Assembly: GCF_017309385.1 (NCBI RefSeq)
Contig: NZ_JAFJMJ010000003.1
Location: 1,116,001-1,180,000 of the forward strand
Length of the DNA: 64,000 nucleotides
Reading direction: 5' to 3'
From: Amycolatopsis sp. 195334CR
GTDB lineage: Bacteria > Actinomycetota > Actinomycetes > Mycobacteriales > Pseudonocardiaceae
The notes under the pieces were generated by a model. It did no database searches, was not told where the DNA came from, and worked only from the letters and a program-made list of their open reading frames with translations. Below, piece after piece: positions 27,616-36,037 of the stretch (position 1 is its first letter; each line of letters starts with the position of its first letter). A program made the position numbers and the translations under genes.

Positions 27616-29091
27616 TTAGCGGCAACCACATCCCGACACCGGCGGGGGAGGGAACACCTGCTCGGCGGCCGCTTTCTCGATGTCGGCCAGCAGCCGAGCG
27701 CGGTCGGCGGGCCCCAGGTAGCGGCCGCGGTGCACCACCGCGTGGATCCGGCTGGTGTTGGTGATGTCCGCGAGCGGATCTTCGTCCAGCACCACCAGAT
27801 CGGCCACCTTGCCCGGCTCGACCGTGCCCGAAGTGCTTTGCCTGCTCAGGAAATGCGCGGCGTCACGGGTGGCGGCCTGGAGCGCGCGCATCGGCGACAG
27901 CCCGGCCCGCACCAGCAGCGCCAGCTCGTCGTGCAGCGAGAAACCCGGGAAGCAGAAGGCGTTGTTCGAGTCGGTCCCGGCCAGCACCGGCACGCCCGCG
28001 CGGTGCAGGTCGCCGGTCAGCGCCAGTTCCGCTTCGAAGAACCGGCGGTGCTCCTCGATCTCCGCCGGGGTGGCCGGTGCGGTGTGCTCGACCTGCAGCC
28101 ACCAGTGGTCGGTGATCATCTTCGGCAGGTACCGCAGGCGCGGGTCGTTCCGGTCGAACCCGCTCGCGGGCAGGGACAGCGCCCGCAGCACGCTCAACGT
28201 CGGCGAGGCGTGGGTTCCGTTGCGCCGCAAGCGGTCGAACAGGCGGCGGGCGCGGCGGCGGTCGTGCGTCGCGGCCGCTTCGCGTTCCAGCGCCCTGGCG
28301 ACGGTGTACCAGGCCCGCGGATTCGCCGGATCGATCGGCGTCGCGGCGAGGCGCTCGCGCAGTTCGGCTTCCTTCGTCGAAGTCGTCGTGAAGAAGCCGA
28401 AAAGGTGCTCCATGCTGTGCTGGCCCGCGTCGGCGGCGTCCAGCGCGGACATGCGCTCCGGCACGTGCCCGACGAACCGGAGGCCCACGCGCCGCGACTC
28501 CTCGGCGACCGCGTGGAAGGCCTCCGCCGAGAGCATCGAGTACACCTTGACGAAGTCCGCGCCCTGCTCCTTCATCGTGCGCACGGCCGCGCGGGCCTCG
28601 TCCGGCGTGCTCACCGACACCGCGCCGGTCGGCCCGTGCACCGAATGCGGGCCGTCGATGATGTTGCTCGCGATCACCATGCGCGGTCCGGTGACCACCC
28701 CCCGTTCGATGCGGTCGCGCAGGTCGGGCAGCTGCGGGTGGAAGTAGCCGTACATCTCACGGATCCCGGTCACCCCGTTGACCACATACAGCGGCGGGTA
28801 GATCGAGTCCAGCGGCACGGTGTGCACGTGCATGTCCCAGAGGCCGGGGATGACGAACTTGCCGCGCAGGTCGAGCACCCGCGCGCCGGTGCGGGCGACC
28901 GAGCCGACCGCCACGATCCGGTCGCCGACCAGCGCGATCGTGCTGTCGCGCCGCGGCCTGCCGCCGGTGCCGTCGATCAGGGTGGCGCCGGTGAGCACCA
29001 GCGGGGTGCTCGCGGAGGCCGTTCCGGCAGAGGCGAGCAGGCCGCCGGCCACGGCGGCACCGCCCTTCAGGATGTCGCGTCGGGTGGGCAT
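27616..29091 (-). CDS. Tat-exported amidohydrolase (imidazolonepropionase-like)
   Basis: A 491-residue amidohydrolase-superfamily enzyme. It begins with a twin-arginine signal (PTRRDILKGGAAVAGGLLAS, cleavage near ASA), so it is exported folded. The metal-dependent hydrolase core follows: beta-strand and first metal motif WDMHVHT (about residue 88), later His residues in FVGHVPERM and SMEHLFGFF, and the terminal Asp in AGTDSNNAFCFPGF. C-terminal GTVEPGKVADLVVLDEDPL is the usual exit motif. Relatives include secreted prolidase-like and imidazolonepropionase-like hydrolases; the substrate cannot be read. The ATG at 29091 was chosen since it starts the Tat signal. It ends with a CxCR motif and is divergent from the SNF2 helicase gene. 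Confidence 0.85.
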   Translation of the reverse strand: MPTRRDILKGGAAVAGGLLASAGTASASTPLVLTGATLIDGTGGRPRRDSTIALVGDRIVAVGSVARTGARVLDLRGKFVIPGLWDMHVHTVPLDSIYPPLYVVNGVTGIREMYGYFHPQLPDLRDRIERGVVTGPRMVIASNIIDGPHSVHGPTGAVSVSTPDEARAAVRTMKEQGADFVKVYSMLSAEAFHAVAEESRRVGLRFVGHVPERMSALDAADAGQHSMEHLFGFFTTTSTKEAELRERLAATPIDPANPRAWYTVARALEREAAATHDRRRARRLFDRLRRNGTHASPTLSVLRALSLPASGFDRNDPRLRYLPKMITDHWWLQVEHTAPATPAEIEEHRRFFEAELALTGDLHRAGVPVLAGTDSNNAFCFPGFSLHDELALLVRAGLSPMRALQAATRDAAHFLSRQSTSGTVEPGKVADLVVLDEDPLADITNTSRIHAVVHRGRYLGPADRARLLADIEKAAAEQVFPPPPVSGCGCR

Positions 29092-29149
29092 GACCGACAC
29101 CGTGCACCTTGACGTAGCGAGAGGGTCAAGCTCGGCTAGCGTGGACGGG

Positions 29150-32122
29150 GTGTTGGTCCTGCACGGCTTGGGCACCGCGGCCGGTGACGTCGCGTTGTGG
29201 GCCGAGGATTCGGCGCTCCCGGCCACGGTGAGCGGTCCGCTGCCCGGCGCCGCGGTGGCGCACCCGTTCGCCGTCGGGGACCTGTCGCGCCTGGTGCCGG
29301 AGGGTCGCGCGGAGGTCGTGCCGCTGCTGCTGCCCTCGTCCGACGACGGGCCGATCGCCTCGCCCGAACTGGTCCGCGATCCGCTGACCGAGCCCGCTCC
29401 CCCGACGGACGTGCGGCTGGAGCCGTGGCTCGTGCCCGCCGTCGTGCTCTCCCCCGGTGCCGCCGCCGAGGTGCTCGGCAGGCTCACCGAGGCCCAGATC
29501 CGCCTCGGCACCTCCCCGCACTACCTGCGCCAGGTGACCGCGTTCGCGGTGGACCTCGCCGATCGCGGGCGCGTGCTGCCTGGCCTGCGCACCGGCGTCG
29601 GCGGGCTGCGCGCACGGTGGCGGCCCGCACTGTCCGGAGTGGACTCCGCGCGGTTCGCCAAGCTGGCCGCCGCGATGCCGCCGGTCTGCCGCGCCCACCC
29701 CGTGCGGCCGGAGGACACCGACGGGCGACCGGCCGCCGAGGTGCTCCGCTCGCTGCTCGACGCGCTGGTCGACCACGAGGTCCGCACCCGGCTGGACGGG
29801 CTGGAGCTGGCCACCGGCCCCGGCGCGGTCGCGGCCTGGCTGGGCGCGCTGACCGGCGAACCCCGGTTCGACGCCGACCGCCGCGAAGCCCGTGACCTGC
29901 GCGAACGGATCGACGCCTGGCACGCGAGCGCGGCACACGACGCGGCCGTCCGCCTCGGCTTCCGCCTGCTGTCCCCCGAGCAGAACGAGAAGGAGGACTG
30001 GCGGCTGGAGTTCCTGCTCCAGGCGGTCGAGGACCCGACCGTGCTGATCCCGGCGAGCCAGGTGTGGCGGTCCGGTCAGCACGACGTGCTCAGCCGGTGG
30101 GTCCACCGCCCGCAGGAACTGCTGCTGACCGAACTCGGCCGCGCGAGCAGGCTCTTCCGCCGGCTCGACGACGCGCTCACCGAAGCGCACCCGTCCGGGC
30201 TCGAACTCGACGCGGAAGGCGCCTACGACTTCCTCACCCAGGCCCCGGCGCTCGACGAGGCGGGGTACGGCGTGCTGGTGCCGAAGTCCTGGCGCCGCCC
30301 CGGCGACGTCACGCTCCGGCTCGAAACGCAGAGCAAGGCCGCCACCGGGGTGGTCTCGCGCGACCGGCCGCTCGACCTCAAGCAGCTCGTCGACTACCGG
30401 TGGGAGCTCTCGGTCGGCGGGCAACGGCTGTCCGAGGCCGAACTCGCCTCGCTCGCCGCCGCCAAGGTGCCGCTGATCCGCCTGCGCGGCCAGTGGACCC
30501 GCATCGACCAGCGCGGGCTCGCCGCCGGGCTGGCCTTCCTGAACACCGCCCGCCGCGGCGAGATGACGGTGAGCCAGGCGATCCGGCACCTCGGCGCGAG
30601 CAAGGCGCCGCTGCCGGTTTCGGAGGTCACCGCCGATGGGCGGCTCGGCGAGCTGCTCGACGGCAAGGCGGACCGCTTCGTCGAACGGGTCGCCACGCCG
30701 CCCGGGTTCCACGGCAGGCTCCGGCCGTACCAGCAGCGCGGGCTCGCCTGGCTGGCCTTCCTCGACGAGCTGGGGCTGGGCGCCTGCCTCGCCGATGACA
30801 TGGGCCTCGGCAAGACCGTCCAGCTGCTCGCGTTGGAAGCGTTGTGCCGCAAGGATTCCCCGCGACCGCCGACGCTGCTGGTCTGCCCGATGACGGTGGC
30901 CGGGAACTGGCAGCGGGAGGCCGCGCGGTTCACCCCGGACCTGCGCGTGCACCTGCACCACGGCGCCGACCGCCGGTCCGTGGTCACCGCCGCGGCCGAG
31001 CACGACCTGGTGATCACCACCTACGCGCTCGCGGCCAGGGACGCGGAATCGCTGAACGAGGTCGAGTGGGACCGCGTGGTGCTCGACGAGGCGCAGAACG
31101 TCAAGAACGCCGCGTCGCAGCAGGCGAAAGCGGTCCGCGGCTTCCACGCCCGCCACCGCGTGGCGCTGACCGGCACCCCGGTGGAGAACCGGCTCGCCGA
31201 ACTCTGGTCCATCATGGACTTCCTCAACCCGGGCTTCCTGGACACCGCCAACACCTTCCGCGCGCGGTTCTCCGTGCCGATCGAACGCCACGACGACCAC
31301 GAAGCCGCCGCCCGCCTCCGCCGCGCCACCGGCCCGTTCGTGTTGCGGCGCCTGAAGACCGATCCCACGGTGCTCGACGACCTGCCGGAACGCCTGGAGT
31401 TCAAGCAGCTCTGCACGCTCACCGCCGAGCAGGTCACGCTCTACCGCGCGGTGGTCGACGACATGCTGGACCAGATCGGCCAGGCGCGGGAGATCAAGCG
31501 CAAGGGACTCGTGCTGGCGACCATGTCCAAGCTGAAGCAGGTGTGCAACCACCCCGCGCACTTCTTCGGTGACGGCTCGGAACTCGCCGGGCGGTCCGGG
31601 AAACTGGCGCGGCTGGAGGAAATCCTCGAAGAGGTGCTGGCCGAGGGCGACAAGGCGCTCTGCTTCACCCAGTTCGCCCAGTTCGGCGCGATGCTGGTGC
31701 CGTACCTGTCCGAGCGGTTCGACACCGAGGTGCTGTTCCTCCACGGCGGCACCAGCCAGCCCGAGCGCGACCGGCTGGTCGAGCGGTTCCAGTCCGCCGG
31801 CGGGCCGTCGCTGTTCCTGCTCTCGCTCAAGGCGGGCGGCACCGGGCTGAACCTGACCGCGGCCAACCACGTGGTGCACATCGACCGCTGGTGGAACCCG
31901 GCGGTCGAAGACCAGGCCACCGACCGCGCCTTCCGCATCGGGCAGCGGCGGGACGTGCAGGTCCGCAAGTTCGCCTGCGCAGGCACGCTGGAGGAGAAGA
32001 TCGACCGGATCCTGGCGGAGAAGGCGTCGCTGGCGAAGCTGGTGGTCGGCGCCGGGGAGCACTGGCTCACCGAGCTGTCCACCGACAGCCTGCGCGAACT
32101 GCTCACCCTGGAGGCGCCGTGA
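29150..32122 (+). CDS. SNF2 family helicase with DUF3670-like N-terminus
   Basis: A 990-residue SNF2/HepA ATPase. The N-terminal half (to about 500) is the accessory region found in bacterial SNF2 proteins such as mycobacterial HelZ. The ATPase domain starts near residue 520 (RPYQQRGLAWLAFL), with Walker A DDMGLGKT at about 549, the DEAQ box LDEAQNVKN at about 645, and the helicase C part with FLLSLKAGGTGLNLTAAN and TDRAFRIGQ near 905-930. It probably translocates on double-stranded DNA. GTG 29150 was chosen because TAGCGT (29137-29142) lies 7 bases before it, which fits a leaderless mRNA; GTG 29141 is an alternative. It overlaps the SWIM gene by 4 bp, so the two are coupled. Whether the pair acts in repair, transcription or defence is unknown. 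Confidence 0.85.
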   Translation: MLVLHGLGTAAGDVALWAEDSALPATVSGPLPGAAVAHPFAVGDLSRLVPEGRAEVVPLLLPSSDDGPIASPELVRDPLTEPAPPTDVRLEPWLVPAVVLSPGAAAEVLGRLTEAQIRLGTSPHYLRQVTAFAVDLADRGRVLPGLRTGVGGLRARWRPALSGVDSARFAKLAAAMPPVCRAHPVRPEDTDGRPAAEVLRSLLDALVDHEVRTRLDGLELATGPGAVAAWLGALTGEPRFDADRREARDLRERIDAWHASAAHDAAVRLGFRLLSPEQNEKEDWRLEFLLQAVEDPTVLIPASQVWRSGQHDVLSRWVHRPQELLLTELGRASRLFRRLDDALTEAHPSGLELDAEGAYDFLTQAPALDEAGYGVLVPKSWRRPGDVTLRLETQSKAATGVVSRDRPLDLKQLVDYRWELSVGGQRLSEAELASLAAAKVPLIRLRGQWTRIDQRGLAAGLAFLNTARRGEMTVSQAIRHLGASKAPLPVSEVTADGRLGELLDGKADRFVERVATPPGFHGRLRPYQQRGLAWLAFLDELGLGACLADDMGLGKTVQLLALEALCRKDSPRPPTLLVCPMTVAGNWQREAARFTPDLRVHLHHGADRRSVVTAAAEHDLVITTYALAARDAESLNEVEWDRVVLDEAQNVKNAASQQAKAVRGFHARHRVALTGTPVENRLAELWSIMDFLNPGFLDTANTFRARFSVPIERHDDHEAAARLRRATGPFVLRRLKTDPTVLDDLPERLEFKQLCTLTAEQVTLYRAVVDDMLDQIGQAREIKRKGLVLATMSKLKQVCNHPAHFFGDGSELAGRSGKLARLEEILEEVLAEGDKALCFTQFAQFGAMLVPYLSERFDTEVLFLHGGTSQPERDRLVERFQSAGGPSLFLLSLKAGGTGLNLTAANHVVHIDRWWNPAVEDQATDRAFRIGQRRDVQVRKFACAGTLEEKIDRILAEKASLAKLVVGAGEHWLTELSTDSLRELLTLEAP

Positions 32123-32844
32123 GCTGGTGGTCCCGGCGGTTCCTGGAGACGCTCGACGGGCTCGGCCTCGGTGCCTACCGCACCAGCGGACAGCGGTCCG
32201 CGCGCGCCGGGCACGTGCTGAGCCTGTCGGTGTCGACCAGCCTGGTGACCGCGCAGGTCCGCGACTCCGGGCCCGATCCGCACCGCGCGCGGATCGCGGT
32301 GAAGGCCTTCGATTCGGCGGACTGGGCCCGGATCGAGCAGGAACTCGCCGCCCAGGCGGTGTTCGCGGCGAAACTGCTGGCCGGCGAGCTGCCCGCGGAT
32401 CTCGAAGGCCTGTTCGCGAAGCTGGGGCTGAGCCTGTTCCCGCGAAACCTGCGTGAAGTGACGATGGACTGCTCCTGCCCCGGCTGGGAAGTACCGTGCC
32501 GCCACCTCGCCGCGGCCTGCCAGGTGCTCGCGGAGTCCTTCGACGCCGACCCGTTCACCTACCTCGCCTGGCGCGGGCGCACGCGCGAGGAACTGCTGGA
32601 CCGGCTGCGTGCGTTGCGCACCCACTCGGCCGGACGGGACAGCGGCCCGGCCACCCTGGCCGACGAGCTGGATTCGTTCTGGGGCAAGCGAACCGAGATC
32701 GCGGTGGCCAGTGGCGCGACCACCTCCGTGCTCGACCAGTTGGACCCGCTCGCGCTGGAGGTCGACGGCAAGCCGGTCACCGAACTGCTGCGACCGGCCT
32801 ACCGCGTGCTCACCTCACGGCCACGGGGCGAGCTCGGGCAGTGA
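32119..32844 (+). CDS. SWIM zinc-finger protein coupled to the SNF2 helicase
   Basis: A 241-residue protein with a SWIM zinc finger at about residues 118-132: the pattern CxC...CxH is seen in CSCPGWEVPCRHLAA. The N-terminal part has basic residues and SLSVSTSLVTAQV, and helical sequence follows the finger (EELLDRLRALRTH). SWIM domains bind DNA or partner proteins and are repeatedly encoded beside SNF2 helicases in bacteria. The GTG start overlaps the helicase stop (GTGA), which makes a complex likely. No enzymatic motif is visible. The last 30 bp overlap the 3' end of the convergent isomerase-family gene. Confidence 0.85.
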   Translation: MSWWSRRFLETLDGLGLGAYRTSGQRSARAGHVLSLSVSTSLVTAQVRDSGPDPHRARIAVKAFDSADWARIEQELAAQAVFAAKLLAGELPADLEGLFAKLGLSLFPRNLREVTMDCSCPGWEVPCRHLAAACQVLAESFDADPFTYLAWRGRTREELLDRLRALRTHSAGRDSGPATLADELDSFWGKRTEIAVASGATTSVLDQLDPLALEVDGKPVTELLRPAYRVLTSRPRGELGQ

Positions 32845-33480
32845 TTTGTCGACACGCCGGCCCGCCATCCACGCGGTCAGCTCGGTGAGCCTGCCGGTCG
32901 CCTCGACCTCCGGCCCGCTCCCCCAGGCCCATTCGCGCGGGTCGTCGGTCGGCTTCAGCACCAGGCGGATGCCCTCGGGTGCGCGTGGGGCAAGGAATTC
33001 CAGTGCGTGTGCGCAGAACTCGGGGCTCCAGTCGTCCGGCCCGTACCCGAGATCCGCGTCCGCGAAGTGGATCTCCAGTTCACGCCACCAGCAGAAAACC
33101 GTGGCCAGCAAAGTACTGTCGCGGTAGCGGACAGGCCGATCCCAGCCGTCCCCGGGTACCTGGTCCCAGATCTCTTCGAGGCCTTGGATCGAGCTGAGCA
33201 CGCCCTCGCGCAGTTCGGCGGCCGAGCGTCCCGCGCCCGCCTCGATCCCGCCGTCGCGACCGGCTCGGCCACCGTCGTAGACCTCGATCGTCTTGCCCGC
33301 CAAGGCGTATTCGGCCTGACGGCGGAACGCGCGGCCGAGGTTCTCCAGGTGGGTGAGCACGTGACCGCGGGTCCAGCCCGGCAATCTCGACGGCCCACGT
33401 GCCTCGTCCTCGGTCAGCTCGGCGAGCCGCTTCGCCAGGCGCTCGTGCCCGGCGGAGATGTTCGCACGCAGTTCGCTCAC
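32815..33480 (-). CDS. Mycothiol-dependent maleylpyruvate isomerase family protein
   Basis: A 221-residue DinB/MDMPI-fold protein. The N-terminal helical domain has the family features LPGWTRGHVLTHLENLGRAF (about residues 35-54, including the metal-ligand His) and further His in CWWRELEIHFADADLGYG (about 138-155). Together these give the three-His metal site of mycothiol-dependent enzymes. A C-terminal sterol-carrier-like domain follows. Members use mycothiol for isomerisation, conjugation or detoxification; the true substrate is unknown. GTG 33480 was chosen because it overlaps the pdxH stop by 4 bp (GTGA), indicating coupling; GTG 33486 is an alternative. It overlaps the SWIM gene tail by 30 bp. 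Confidence 0.85.
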   Translation of the reverse strand: MSELRANISAGHERLAKRLAELTEDEARGPSRLPGWTRGHVLTHLENLGRAFRRQAEYALAGKTIEVYDGGRAGRDGGIEAGAGRSAAELREGVLSSIQGLEEIWDQVPGDGWDRPVRYRDSTLLATVFCWWRELEIHFADADLGYGPDDWSPEFCAHALEFLAPRAPEGIRLVLKPTDDPREWAWGSGPEVEATGRLTELTAWMAGRRVDKSLPELAPWP

Positions 33481-34112
33481 GGCCACAGCAACTCCTTCGT
33501 CCAGCTCCCGGACGCCCGACGGTAGTTCAACCGGACGTGACGACGCTGCTCATTTCCTTGCCAGAACTCGATTTCGTCGGGTACCACGGTGCAGACCGAC
33601 CAGTTCGGCGCGACCAGTCCCGGATCCGCGCGGACGCGTTCGCGTGTGCTCGCCAGCGCCGTCTCCAGTTCGGCGGGATCGGCCATCGGCGTGCTCTGGC
33701 GGCCGAGCAGCGCGACGGCACGGGATGCCTCACTCCTGGCGAGGAAGTCCCTTGTCCCGTCGGCGTTTTCGGTCCGGCCGCGCACGCGGACCTGCCTGCC
33801 CAGCGGCGCCCAGTAGAAGGTCAGCGCGGCCCACGGGGTGTTCGCCAGTTCCTTCCCCTTGCGCCCGGCCGAACCGGACGCGAACTGGAAACCCTCCTCG
33901 GTGAGGTCCTTGAGGATGAGCACCCGCGCCGACGGCCGCCCCTCCGCGTCCACAGTGGACAAGGTCATCGCGTGTGGTTCGCGGACACCCGCCTCGATCG
34001 CGGCCCGCAGCCAGCCGGTGAACAGGCCGAACGGGTCATCGGGGGCGCCCCGCGGGTCGAACCCCGGCAACGGCCCGGCCAGCGACGGCAACTCCCGCAG
34101 GAGGTCACGCAT
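33477..34112 (-). CDS. pdxH: Pyridoxamine 5'-phosphate oxidase
   Basis: A 211-residue FMN-dependent oxidase that converts pyridoxine or pyridoxamine phosphate to pyridoxal 5'-phosphate. The FMN/PNP-binding split barrel is recognisable from EPHAMTLSTVDAEGRPSARVL through ASGSAGRKGKELANTP and LTFYWAPLGRQVRVRG, and the C-terminal dimerisation motif ends in RLNYRRASGSWTKELLWP, where family members have a conserved Arg-x-His; here the C-terminus is slightly divergent. The length matches PdxH. It is coupled to the mycothiol-isomerase-like gene and divergent from a CGNR regulator gene. Confidence 0.92.
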   Translation of the reverse strand: MRDLLRELPSLAGPLPGFDPRGAPDDPFGLFTGWLRAAIEAGVREPHAMTLSTVDAEGRPSARVLILKDLTEEGFQFASGSAGRKGKELANTPWAALTFYWAPLGRQVRVRGRTENADGTRDFLARSEASRAVALLGRQSTPMADPAELETALASTRERVRADPGLVAPNWSVCTVVPDEIEFWQGNEQRRHVRLNYRRASGSWTKELLWP

Positions 34113-34124
34113 CCAGCCACCTTT

Positions 34125-34199
34125 CTAATGGTTCAGCTGTCGTCATCCGTTAGGAAGCTAGCCGAGCGCGCTAATGAGAGCAAGAGTCAAGTGCATTAG
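34125..34199. promoter_or_regulatory. CTAATG/CATTAG motifs between pdxH and the CGNR gene
   Basis: CTAATG occurs at 34125-34130 and 34171-34176, and its inverse CATTAG at 34194-34199. The last two form an inverted repeat with a 17-bp gap just upstream of the CGNR gene's putative -10 box TAGGAT (34197-34202). A regulator site is possible but unproven. Confidence 0.35.
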
Positions 34200-34209
34200 G
34201 ATGGGTGGC

Positions 34210-34719
34210 ATGCTCGCCCTGGAACTCGCCACGACCGTGCGCTACGGGCGCGACCTGCTGGACACGGTCGACGGCCTGGCGGACTGGCTGCGCGAGCAGG
34301 ACCTGCCCGAGGTTCCCGTCGACGAGCGGCTGCGGGAGTCCGTGCTCGGGGTGCGCACGGCGTTGCGTTCACTGTTCGCCGAGGTGGTGGGCCAGGACCA
34401 GGCCCGGCTCGACCCGGCGACGGCGGCCCGGCAGCTCAACGAAGCCGCCGCCGCGGTGCCGCGCGTGCCGGTGCTGGACTGGCCGGACGCGCGGATGCGG
34501 TACCGGCCCGCCCCCGCCGAACCGGACGTCCTGCTCATCGCGGAACTGGCGAAGGCGGGCATCGAGTTCCTCAGCGGGCCGGACCGCGAGCGCCTGCGAG
34601 CCTGCCCGGCGCCGCGGTGCGTGCGCTACTTCGTGCAGGACCACCCCCGGCAGGCGTGGTGCAAACCGTCCTGCGGCAACCGCGCCCGGGTCAGCCGCCA
34701 CTACCACCGGCATCAGTGA
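34210..34719 (+). CDS. CGNR zinc-finger (ABATE domain) putative regulator
   Basis: A 169-residue protein with an N-terminal ABATE domain (about residues 1-110; LALELATTVRYGRDLLDTVDG start) and a C-terminal CGNR zinc finger (about 128-168): CPAPRCVRYFVQD, then WCKPSCGNRARVSRHYHRH. The C-x4-C...C-x3-C Cys and the CGNR signature are intact. Proteins of this family are considered stress-related transcription regulators. ATG 34210 was chosen because TAGGAT (34197-34202) lies 7 bases upstream and fits a leaderless transcript; ATG 34201 is possible. It is divergent from pdxH and may regulate it. Its 3' end overlaps the SDR gene by 29 bp. Confidence 0.85.
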   Translation: MLALELATTVRYGRDLLDTVDGLADWLREQDLPEVPVDERLRESVLGVRTALRSLFAEVVGQDQARLDPATAARQLNEAAAAVPRVPVLDWPDARMRYRPAPAEPDVLLIAELAKAGIEFLSGPDRERLRACPAPRCVRYFVQDHPRQAWCKPSCGNRARVSRHYHRHQ

Positions 34720-35488
34720 ACCGGCTCGGCCGCCGGGTGGCGCGCTCGGCCAGGAACTGCTCGAAGGTGATCCGCCCGTCGAAGCGGTCGCCGACCAGGT
34801 TCTCCCCGCGCCGGAACCCCGCCATGATCCGGCCGGGCGCCCGCAGCGGGACCAGCAGCCGACGGCGGCCGGTGGCGGTGAAGTAGGCCCGCGCCAGGCT
34901 CTTCGCGTCCCGGATCTCCGGGCCGCCGAAGTCCGGGACACGCCCGGCGGGCCCGGCGAGCGCGAGTTCCGCCAGCCGCACGGCCACGTCCCGGGTGTCG
35001 ACCGGCTGGAACCGGATCGACGGCACCGGCACGACCGGCGACCGGCCCAGCACCGCGAAGAAGTACTGGATCAGCTCGTGGAACTGGGTCGCGCGCAACG
35101 TCGTGTACCCGAGCCCGGACGCCTCCAGCTGCCGTTCCACCGCGAGCTTCGTCTTGTAGTACGGCAGCGGGATGCGGTCCACGCCGACGATCGAGACGTT
35201 GACCAGGTGCGCCACCCCGGCCCGCTTCGCCGCGGCGAACAACTTCTCCCCCGCCTGCTCGTCCCCGCCGGTGAGCGTGGAGGCGCAGTGCACCACGGTG
35301 TCCACTCCGGACAGTGCCGCGGCCAGGCCGTCCCCGGTCCGCAGGTCCACCGCCACGAACCGGCTGCCGTCGGCCACCGGCCGTTCCCGCCTGCTCAGCA
35401 CCACGACCTCGCGCCCGGCGTCGAGCAGCGCCCGCACCACGCGCCTGCCCAGCTGGCCGGTGCCACCGGTCACCACGATCGGTTCCAT
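34691..35488 (-). CDS. NAD(P)H-binding SDR/NmrA-like protein
   Basis: A 265-residue atypical short-chain dehydrogenase. The dinucleotide motif VTGGTGQLGRRV is at residues 6-17, followed by LSRRERP, which suggests NADP preference. The catalytic Tyr-x-x-x-Lys element is represented by YYKTKLAVE near residue 110. The pattern SIVGVDRIPLPYYKTK is typical of NmrA/ycaI-like proteins that act on quinones or serve as redox sensors. It is transcribed alone, convergent with the CGNR gene (29 bp overlap) and divergent from the small conserved gene at 35594. Function not assigned. Confidence 0.88.
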   Translation of the reverse strand: MEPIVVTGGTGQLGRRVVRALLDAGREVVVLSRRERPVADGSRFVAVDLRTGDGLAAALSGVDTVVHCASTLTGGDEQAGEKLFAAAKRAGVAHLVNVSIVGVDRIPLPYYKTKLAVERQLEASGLGYTTLRATQFHELIQYFFAVLGRSPVVPVPSIRFQPVDTRDVAVRLAELALAGPAGRVPDFGGPEIRDAKSLARAYFTATGRRRLLVPLRAPGRIMAGFRRGENLVGDRFDGRITFEQFLAERATRRPSRFTDAGGSGG

Positions 35489-35593
35489 CCTCGTCCCCTC
35501 CCTGTCGGTGTTTCCCGGTGGACTGGGCAGCCCCGTCGAATGTGACAGGTTCGCTGACAGGAGGTGTCAGCGATCACTCGTGAGGATGAGCGC

Positions 35594-36037
35594 ATGTCCT
35601 TCGAATTCTTCAACGGGGAGTGGCTGGTGGCCAATCGGCGCCTGACCGCTCCGCTCAGCGGCAGCACCACCTGGACCGAGTTCGACGCCCGCTCGCGGGC
35701 TTGGCAGCTGTTCGACGGTGCGGCCAACCTCGACGAACTCAGCGTGCCGGACCAGGGCTGGTCCGGGTTGTCCCTGCGCCTGCTCGACCCGGTCACCGGC
35801 GACTGGAGCATCTACTGGGCCAACAGCCGCCACGGCAAGCTGTTCCCGCCGGTGACCGGGCGGTTCACCAACGGCCGCGGCGAGTTCCGCGGCGAGGACG
35901 AGCACGACGGCAAGCCGGTCCAGGTCCGTTTCCTCTGGACCGGCACCACCACCGGGACACCGCGCTGGGAGCAGGCGTTCTCAGCCGACGGCGCGGTCTG
36001 GGAGACCAACTGGGTCATGGATTTCCGCCGTCCGTGA
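35594..36037 (+). CDS. Hypothetical protein, lipocalin/DUF1579-like
   Basis: A 147-residue protein with many Trp, Gly and beta-strand-like repeats: FFNGEWLVANRRL at the start, then WQLFDG, WSIYWANSRHGKLFPPVTGRF, VQVRFLWTG and WETNWVMDF. This layout resembles DUF1579-like or lipocalin-type small beta barrels, but I cannot name a family securely. No signal peptide is seen. ATG 35594 was preferred over an earlier GTG/ATG in frame because GAGGATGAG precedes it. The last 57 bp overlap the end of the convergent ferritin-like gene. Confidence 0.7.
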   Translation: MSFEFFNGEWLVANRRLTAPLSGSTTWTEFDARSRAWQLFDGAANLDELSVPDQGWSGLSLRLLDPVTGDWSIYWANSRHGKLFPPVTGRFTNGRGEFRGEDEHDGKPVQVRFLWTGTTTGTPRWEQAFSADGAVWETNWVMDFRRP

